NCBI GenBank assembly: GCA_003573635.1 | Contig: QUTJ01031508.1 | Location: 1-12,360, forward strand | Direction of reading: 5' to 3' | Source: Goniomonas avonlea | Taxonomy: Eukaryota > Cryptophyceae > Goniomonadida > Goniomonadaceae | Length of the DNA: 12,360 nucleotides | Shown here: positions 7,386 through 12,360 of the stretch, piece by piece | Numbering within the stretch: the stretch's first letter is position 1 | How the letters are laid out: each line of letters starts with the position of its first letter | The notes under the pieces: model-generated | Seen by the model: the letters and a program-made list of their open reading frames with translations, nothing else | Told to the model about the DNA's origin: nothing | Databases searched by the model: none | Made by a program: the position numbers and the translations under genes

Positions 7386-9133
7386 ATGGCCTCGATGGCG
7401 ACGATGCAAAATGACGCTGTTCCGTCCGGAGGCGGTGCTTTTGACCCTACCGACGGAATCCAGCTGAATGAGATTTATCCTCGCAATTCTGGCACGCAGC
7501 TGCCTCCAATAGGTCCTGGGCTGGTTCCTGTTCAAACCGGGCAACTCCCCACCTCACTGGCCCCAGACCCCGGAATACCTGGAGCAGGAGTGTCTGCAGG
7601 GAAGGTTGAGTGTGTGGCTGACGGCAAGGAGGCCAAGTGCTGCAAGTCTGTGCCAGCTGCACCTGTACCAGTTCCCATCATGGGCTGCAAGCACGAGGAT
7701 GCCCCCACGGTTACCATTCGACGTGTGGCGGTGATCGTCAACCCGTTCAGGTAACCCGTTCAGGTGTTATGTTTAATTTTATTTGAGCTAGATTCAGCTG
7801 AATCCATCTATCAGTGGGAACGGCTCGGGTGCTCGTGCGTTGACAGAGATCACTCCGGTGCTTGAGCGATCTGTAGAATTGATTGTTCATAAGACCAAAC
7901 ATCCCAACCATGCCATGGAGCTCGCCCGGAGTCTAGATTTCTCAGGAATCGATTGCTTGGTAAGGTGTATGCTGGGATCTGCTGTTTAATAAGTACTGGG
8001 CCGCAGATTGTAATTGGTGGTGACGGCTCACTTCATGAGGTCACCACCGGCCTCCTCCTTCGTGAGGGAGGTCTGAACTCTGCCCCTCCGGTCGGGATCA
8101 TTCCAGGGGGCACTGGAAATTCAGTCTTGACGAGCTTCAATCAGCTGAATGCGGCTTCTGTATGCCCCTCTTTAGTGCTCTTGCGCACTATCGATTTCCC
8201 TGCAGTTTGTGCTTGGCGTTGACACTGTCCAGGTTGCCCGGCACATCCTCAAGGGGCGCGTGAGGCGAGTTGATGTGGCCCGGGTGTCAATGATTAACAA
8301 CGCGGGTGAACCGAGTGTACGGTGTTTGGTCAATGTTCTCGCGTGGGGCATGGGCACGGACGCTAACACCACTGCTGAAAAGCTTCGGTGGCTTGGACCG
8401 TACGTTGTTCCGTTGTCCATGTACCATTGCTGATGCAATGCATTCTCACATTTGAATAGCAAGCGGTACGATGTCGGAGCTCTGTGGGAGATCTTGAAGA
8501 ACTCTCCTCGTCAGCTTCGCATGGAAATTGATGACAGAGTACGGCTACTTTTCAAGTTTTGCCAATAACAGCTGTTCCGCAGGTGGTGGAGGGCAACATT
8601 GGCCTTGTAATCCTACAAAACAACCAGCACTGTGGGTCAAACCTTCGCATGTGTCCGTTTGCGCAGGTGCGCCTTTGTGCAGGGACACTGCTAGTCACAG
8701 TGCGAGAATTTGAACTACGATGTTTTCTCCTCTCTCTGGCCTTTGTGACTGCTCAAATATCGACCATCAGATGATTGTTCGAACGTAGTGCAGACTTTGA
8801 TGCTTTCTCTCTCGCTGGCCGTTGTGACTGCTATCGACGAACAGATGGACGACGGCTTGCTAGATGTGTTGTATATGGTCAACCGAGGGCGGCGAAAGAC
8901 ACTTGCAATGTTCGATGATCTTAAACGAGAGGGGTGTCATGTCTACTGCCCTGAGGTTGAGTACTACCGTTGCCGCAAGCTGAAGCTTTCGACTGCATCC
9001 GCTTCTCTGATTAACGGTGAGTGTAGCCAGGAACGTGTGCTCGCGCTGAATCACCCCAGTTGACGGTGAAAACTGCGGGTACTCACCAGTGGAAGTCACT
9101 TGCCTCCCCTCAGCGCTTCGTATCCTGAACTGA
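7386..9133 (+). CDS. Sphingosine/diacylglycerol-kinase-fold lipid kinase
   Basis: Exons: 7386-7750, 7815-7959, 8007-8159, 8206-8399, 8460-8538, 8583-8666, 8845-9016 and 9060-9133; 421 aa, all phases consistent. The family transfers ATP phosphate to a lipid hydroxyl (long-chain base, ceramide or diacylglycerol). Residues 1-110 are a Gly/Pro/Ala-rich leader. The catalytic domain opens with VIVNPFSGNGSGA (116-128), then IVIGGDGSLHEV (171-182), with Ser where many sphingosine kinases have Thr, and GIIPGGTGNS (200-209), the nucleotide loop. The C-terminal half has LRMCPFAQMDDGLLDVLYM (333-351), the MDDGLLD motif, and ends INVDGENCGYSPVEVTCLP, a typical late sphingosine-kinase pattern. No transmembrane segment or lipid-binding C1 domain is seen, so a soluble enzyme recruited to membranes is inferred. 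The substrate cannot be decided from sequence alone. AATAAA follows 29 nt after the stop. Confidence 0.9.
7740..7765 (+). repeat. 13-bp tandem duplication carrying a 5' splice site
   Basis: AACCCGTTCAGGT occurs twice back to back (7740-7752, 7753-7765) at the exon 1/intron 1 border of the lipid kinase. Only the first donor keeps the frame: AG|GTAACC joins T at 7815 to make Ser of NPFSG. Use of the second donor adds TAA at once. Confidence 0.9.
8719..8847 (+). repeat. Duplicated 3' splice-site segment in lipid kinase intron 6
   Basis: Two diverged direct copies, 8719-8773 and 8799-8847, share GATG-TTTCTC, CTCTGGCC/CGCTGGCC, TTGTGACTGCT, ATCGAC and end CAGATG. The second copy carries the acceptor that fits the protein (CAG|ATGGACGACGGC). 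The first would give M-I-V-R-T and a stop. The duplication explains why this intron is 178 nt rather than about 46. Confidence 0.85.
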
Positions 9134-9161
9134 CATTTTTCTCAAAATCAACATTTACACC

Positions 9162-9167
9162 AATAAA
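9162..9167 (+). terminator. Polyadenylation signal of the lipid kinase gene
   Basis: Canonical AATAAA 29 nt after the stop at 9133, inside the 79-bp gap to the convergent neighbour. Confidence 0.55.
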
Positions 9168-9212
9168 CAATCAGGAAGCCAAAGTTCCACAGGCATGATT
9201 TAGCTGCAGAGG

Positions 9213-9965
9213 TTAACGTTGGTTCCACACTAGCAACAACACGAGAATAATTGCGAGAAAGATGCGCGGAGAGTGCTCCACTGAACCGGCAGCCGAGCAT
9301 GGCCAATCGTCAAGACAGGTCGGAGGTTGGCAATAGACTGCCGGTGTCATCTTCGCACCGACACAGCCCAAACTAGCATAGAACCGCTGACAAAAGTTGC
9401 AACACATGGGGAGTTGGGTACTGTTCGAGGCGCGCAACGCTGGTGACGTTGCTGCTGCTGCTGTGTCTGTTCCGTTGTCTTGAAACTTTAAACAAGCGGG
9501 AATCCCGGATGGGCAAGTGCTCAAAGTAAAAAGACTGCAACACTCCTGAACGATTTCATCAGAACGTTGTGAGACCATTTGTCAAACTTACTCGTCTTGA
9601 AATCCGTCCTCCAGTCCCACCCAGACGACGACAGCTCCTCGTCGCGATTAGACTGCAAGATTCAACACTGGCGTTACTGGCGAAGACAGCAGCATCGTCA
9701 ACAACAGCGTTGATTTCATCCGGACTGTGTAAGCATCGCTTGAAAGTCACTGGCGCGTGGCCTTTGCAATACCCATGCCAGTGGAAAAAGTTGTTCTGTA
9801 CTTTGAAACATGATTGAGTATTGTTCTCTCTGGTTCCTCGAAAGTGGACACCTCCCTCAATCTCATCACAATATGATGTGTGAGTTAACACTGGTCGGGA
9901 TGTCAGCTCGGGCGGAACAAACTCAAGGAACTCAACCTACCCAACAACAGCAACACCCAACGCAT
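9213..9965 (-). CDS. Small cysteine-rich surface protein, possibly GPI-anchored
   Basis: Minus-strand exons 9941-9965, 9592-9890 and 9213-9545; introns 50 and 46 nt, phases 1 and 0 match; 218 aa. I do not recognise a family. The first exon encodes only MRWVLLLL and joins VLTHTSYC, forming a signal peptide. The mature part has about 17 cysteines, spaced mainly singly in the first half and as CC, CCNFC and CxxxxC-like groups in the second. It also has N-glycosylation sites (NNT, NAS, NGT, NST) and a four-Ala run. The C-terminus is a hydrophobic stretch IFLAIILVLLLVW followed by only NQR, preceded by small residues (SAAGS). That is the pattern of a GPI-attachment signal or a tail membrane anchor. 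Even cysteine numbers would suggest disulfides; one cysteine (residue 16) may lie at the signal cleavage site. An extracellular location is inferred. Confidence 0.75.
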
Positions 9966-10071
9966 TTTTGAAGATTTTTCTGACGTCTTCGTGCTCATAC
10001 ACTTGCGCAAGATCACGTCCAACGACTAGCTGAAAATAATAACAAACTAGATTCGCTACTCGCTCGCTATA
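9966..10071. promoter_or_regulatory. Divergent promoter region, cysteine-rich and TPR genes
   Basis: 106 bp between the two first ATGs. CGCTATAATGG at 10066-10075 brings the plus-strand ATG next to a TATAA-like string, more likely start context than a core promoter. No other motif stands out. Confidence 0.4.
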
Positions 10072-11464
10072 ATGGTGATCAGTGATAGACGCGCTGGACC
10101 TCAAGCCTCAAGGCACTTGGCCGTCTGGCGGCTTGGCTCAGTTGGCTGTGCAGGCCTGCAGTGCGGGACAAGGTCAATGGCACAATCCAGTGCCAAGGGT
10201 CATGGTGGCATACCGTGTCAGTGGGTTGAGGACTCTGATGACTGGGACGAGGACTTTGTCCCGGGTGCAACCGAGAATGCAGTTTTGGGACTGAGTGTGG
10301 ACCCGGCCGTTCCTGCAGAGAACTGGGATGACGATTTCGAGCTTGATTGCGATTCATCCCCGTGCTCACCGAGCACGGGAGGTCATGGCCCCATGCATCT
10401 TCCCACACCGCCTGTGGAAACTCCTGGACGTGCACAGCCTGTGACCCTCGTGCGGAGTCCATCGCTGGAGCTGCAGCACAGTGAACAGTTACAGGAGGTC
10501 TTGCGGTTGCTTCCCAGTACGCCCGCGCTTTGTGCCTTTCAGGCGCCTTACTCGGTTCTCAGAGTTTGAGCTGGAAGTGAGTGCATCCGAATGCGATCTG
10601 TCAGTGGACCCCAACACACCCGAGTCTACCCGCTGGCGCGACTCGCTGGGAATCCGCGATTACTCCTTTGGTTCGCGCCGCAGCTCAAACTCAGCCTCAG
10701 AGGATGACGACGCGGAAGAAGATGTGGAATTGCAAGAGTGGAAACTTGCTTTTGCGAAGGTGCGCGGCAAGACATCACGATTCTTCCAACTCTGCTTCGC
10801 AGGGCAAACAGGACAAGCAGGAGGAAGCAGTTGCATTGATTTCTCTTGCTGTTGCATATCGGCAGTCAGATGAGCTGGAAAAATCAGAAACGAAGCTCGA
10901 ACAGGCAATGCAGTGCTTGGCTGAGCTTTCGGAGACATCGTCCCAGCAGCCATCCAGTGCCAACAGCACTCAACACACTTTGGCAACCTGTTTGCTCGAG
11001 AAAGCCGTCACAAAAAGAGCTCAGGGTAAGATGGAGGATGCCCAGAATCTTCTGAGGGAGGCTCTGCCTCTCGCACAAACGCAGGGGGTCCGTTTTTTTT
11101 TTGTGGGGTTTTGTGCGTGGTTGCTCCAAACACACTTACGACTGTTGCACGGATGGGTTCGGTACAGACAAGACAGGAAGTGTTGCCACAGACAGATCGG
11201 TCCACACGCCATGCCCTAGACACACACACCTCTCGCCACACATCGCAATCAACACCAACACGGCCAATCGCAGGAACATGCTTTTTGTTTGTTTGTTTTG
11301 GCACGCAACACGCTCACTCCTCTCTGCAGCCATCGTTGAGCATGCGGGTGCACCGGCAGTTGGGCGAGCTTCTGTTGGAGCAAGACCAAGCTAGTGTCGC
11401 AGTTCCACATCTTTGTGCGCACCTTGGAGCGCTTCTTGCCTCGTATGACGTACGGCAGCAGTAG
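10072..11464 (+). CDS. TPR-repeat protein with acidic WD(E/D)DF motifs
   Basis: Exons 10072-10505, 10543-10759, 10803-11087 and 11330-11464; about 356 aa. The start could instead be the in-frame ATG at 10177, since residues 1-35 look unconserved. The N-terminal part is disordered, Ser/Pro/acid-rich, with DDWDEDF (residues 56-62) and ENWDDDF (83-89). Such short W-acid-F motifs recall those of fungal Bfa1/Byr4-type and adaptor-binding proteins, only as a resemblance. The next exon carries an acidic block (SEDDDAEEDVELQEW). From GKQDKQEEAVALISLAVAYR onward there are TPR-like helix pairs, for example LAVAYRQSDELEKSETKLEQAM, CLLEKAVTKRAQGKMEDA and LGELLLEQDQASVAVPHL. A cytosolic scaffold role is inferred. 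Intron 2 (43 nt, AAG|GTGCGC to TTCGCAG) is secure. Intron 1 (37 nt) is a guess made to keep phase; CACA|GTGAAC at 10480 joined to TCTCAG at 10560 also works. Confidence 0.7.
11088..11329 (+). other. Long intron of the TPR gene
   Basis: Donor ACGCAGGGG|GTCCGT and acceptor CTCCTCTCTGCAG, phase 0. The 242-nt stretch has a T-run at 11093-11101 and GTTTGTTTGTTTTG at about 11287-11300. Translation of the last exon (RVHRQLGELLLEQDQ...) continues a TPR-like helix. The donor is a weak match, so an extra small exon or another donor is possible. Confidence 0.5.
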
Positions 11465-11471
11465 TTTTTTT

Positions 11472-11819
11472 GGAATTCCTGAGCTGCCAAAAGTGACATT
11501 TCTCTAAGAGCATCTCCACCACAGACGTCTTTATCGGCATATATGCCGATGCCGACGACCGTAACGGACCGTTGTCCACTGTTGTCAAATATGCCGATTT
11601 TCCACGATTTCGACTAGCAAACATGCCAAATCGGCAAATCGATCGGCATATGCCAATCGATCGGCATATTTGCCGACGACTTTGCCGATGCCAACCCGAT
11701 TTGCCGATAAATATGCCGATAGCCTCCTGCGGTGGAGATGCTCTAAGTTTTACTGAGCTTTCCCCTGGAATTCCTGAGCTGTCAAAGTGACATTACTCTG
11801 AGTTTACTGAGCTTTCCCT
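11472..11819 (+). repeat. Tandem repeat of about 53-56 bp, first unit split by a MITE
   Basis: Unit 1 is 11472-11507 plus 11747-11766. Unit 2 runs from 11767 to about 11819 without interruption. Both begin GGAATTCCTGAGCTG, continue CAAAGTGACATT, CTCT(A/G)AG, then TTTACTGAGCTTTCCC. Rejoining the halves of unit 1 without the insert reproduces unit 2 with a few differences. Confidence 0.8.
11508..11743. mobile_element. PIF/Harbinger-like MITE, 236 bp, TAA target-site duplication
   Basis: Terminal inverted repeats GAGCATCTCCACC(A/G)CAG at 11508-11524 and, inverted, 11727-11743, with one mismatch. TAA flanks both ends (11505-11507 and 11744-11746), matching the 3-bp TWA target preference of PIF/Harbinger elements. 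No transposase frame fits, so it is non-autonomous. The interior is almost wholly built from ATCGGCAT/ATGCCGAT words in both orientations, including ATCGGCATATATGCCGAT near the left end and CGATCGGCATATGCC in the middle. Confidence 0.85.
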
Positions 11820-11917
11820 CGCCAGCCACAAACACTGACGGGGTTTGGTTAGCAAGTTGGGATTTAATGACAATTTACCGATAGGGGGTCATTTTGGGCT
11901 GCTCCACAGCCACGAAA

Positions 11918-11990
11918 TTTCCCTGAGTTTCCCTGAGTTTCCCTGAGTTCCTGAGCGCTACCCTGAGCTCAGAGTTTCCAAGACCCTCGC
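11918..11990 (+). repeat. Short CCCTGAGTTT repeats
   Basis: TTTCCCTGAG occurs three times in a row (about 11929-11955), then degrades to TTCCTGAGCGC, ACCCTGAGCTC and AGAGTTTCC. The words CTGAG, GAGTTT and TTTCCC are also in the 53-bp unit at 11767, so the two repeats may be related. Confidence 0.6.
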
Positions 11991-12008
11991 TCAGGTTGGC
12001 GACAGCTT

Positions 12009-12104
12009 AAACTGGTTACACAGTTCTGTAATCAATTGGGATTATGATCATTATCCATTTGTAATCAATGACTGGAACATCTTTTGAAACAGTGTAACCG
12101 GTTT
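12009..12104. repeat. Imperfect inverted-repeat pair, 96 bp apart end to end
   Basis: AAACTGGTTACAC at 12009-12021 is the reverse complement of GTGTAACCGGTTT at 12092-12104 apart from one base, and the match extends a few bases inward (GTT). TGTAATCAAT appears directly repeated inside. It could be a tiny MITE or remnant; no convincing target duplication was found. Confidence 0.45.
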
Positions 12105-12360
12105 TTCCTGTTGCCCCCCTGTCGTACGGCTCTCCCTCTGACTCTGCTCTCTGATATCTGGCCTCCCACCGCACGGTGCTGTAATCTCTGAAAAGTTCTT
12201 GTACGCCCGGTGCTGCATTGTCTCGTTAACGTGCGGCTTCCAAGTCCCGTGTAGTTGTCGAACCAAGGTAGTCCTCCAAAATAACTTGGTGGTAACGAAA
12301 TACAGATAACAGAAGGGGGGAGTTATGTGGAGGAATAAGAGGAACCAGCCAACTGTTCGC
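12105..12360. other. Right-hand end, no supported gene
   Basis: No frame with protein-like composition, splice pattern or known motif was found. The open frame on the minus strand across 12051-12266 overlaps the inverted repeat and has no recognisable features. Confidence 0.5.

Noticed and set aside
9017-9063. Read-through of lipid kinase exon 7 to the stop at 9061-9063
   Set aside because: The donor AACG|GTGAGT at 9017 and acceptor at 9059 give INVDGENCGYSPVEV, a family-typical ending. Read-through loses it.
11530-11730. CRISPR-like array because of repeated TGCCGAT words
   Set aside because: Repeats are short, in both orientations and unevenly spaced, and lie within a TIR/TSD-bounded element in a eukaryotic context.
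11572-11790. 72-codon frame over the MITE
   Set aside because: It is translated repeat (Asp-Arg-His-Met-Pro-Ile) crossing the element end, with no conserved features.

Overview
The window is nuclear DNA from a unicellular eukaryote with a compact, intron-rich genome. Coding blocks are short and are joined by phase-consistent introns, mostly 37-64 nt long, with GT..AG ends and a recurrent GTGCGC/GTGCGT donor. Base composition is moderately GC-rich. A CEP295-like centriole protein and an SxxxS-type MAP kinase kinase suggest a flagellated opisthokont or a near relative. The lineage is inference and I do not name a species. No tRNA, rRNA, CRISPR or prokaryotic operon was seen.

Layout from left to right. 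(1) A minus-strand gene, cut by the left edge, spans 1-3263 in eight exons. Its middle exons resemble the N-terminus of the centriole protein CEP295. (2) An intergenic region with a 34-bp perfect palindrome centred on TATATATA lies ahead of an intronless plus-strand gene (3586-4875) for a secreted PQQ-type beta-propeller. (3) A convergent minus-strand gene (5120-7226) encodes a complete MAP2K (MEK family). It contains one apparent AT-AC intron, and its longest intron is filled with a GA/CT microsatellite. (4) A short divergent promoter leads to a plus-strand sphingosine/diacylglycerol-kinase-fold lipid kinase (7386-9133, eight exons) with two small duplications at splice sites. (5) A convergent minus-strand gene (9213-9965) encodes a small cysteine-rich surface protein with a signal peptide and a hydrophobic C-terminus. 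(6) A divergent plus-strand gene (10072-11464) encodes a TPR protein with two acidic WD(E/D)DF motifs. (7) A repeat-rich tail (11465-12360) holds a PIF/Harbinger-like MITE with a TAA target duplication. It is inserted in one copy of a local tandem repeat whose second copy is uninterrupted.

Genes alternate in direction, so starts are paired (3264-3585, 7227-7385, 9966-10071) and 3' ends converge (4876-5119, 9134-9212). No shared pathway joins the genes. MAP2K and lipid kinase are both signalling enzymes transcribed divergently from 159 bp, which could allow co-regulation. Exon boundaries were worked out by hand from reading frame, splice dinucleotides, phase and family motifs. They have not been tested against RNA.
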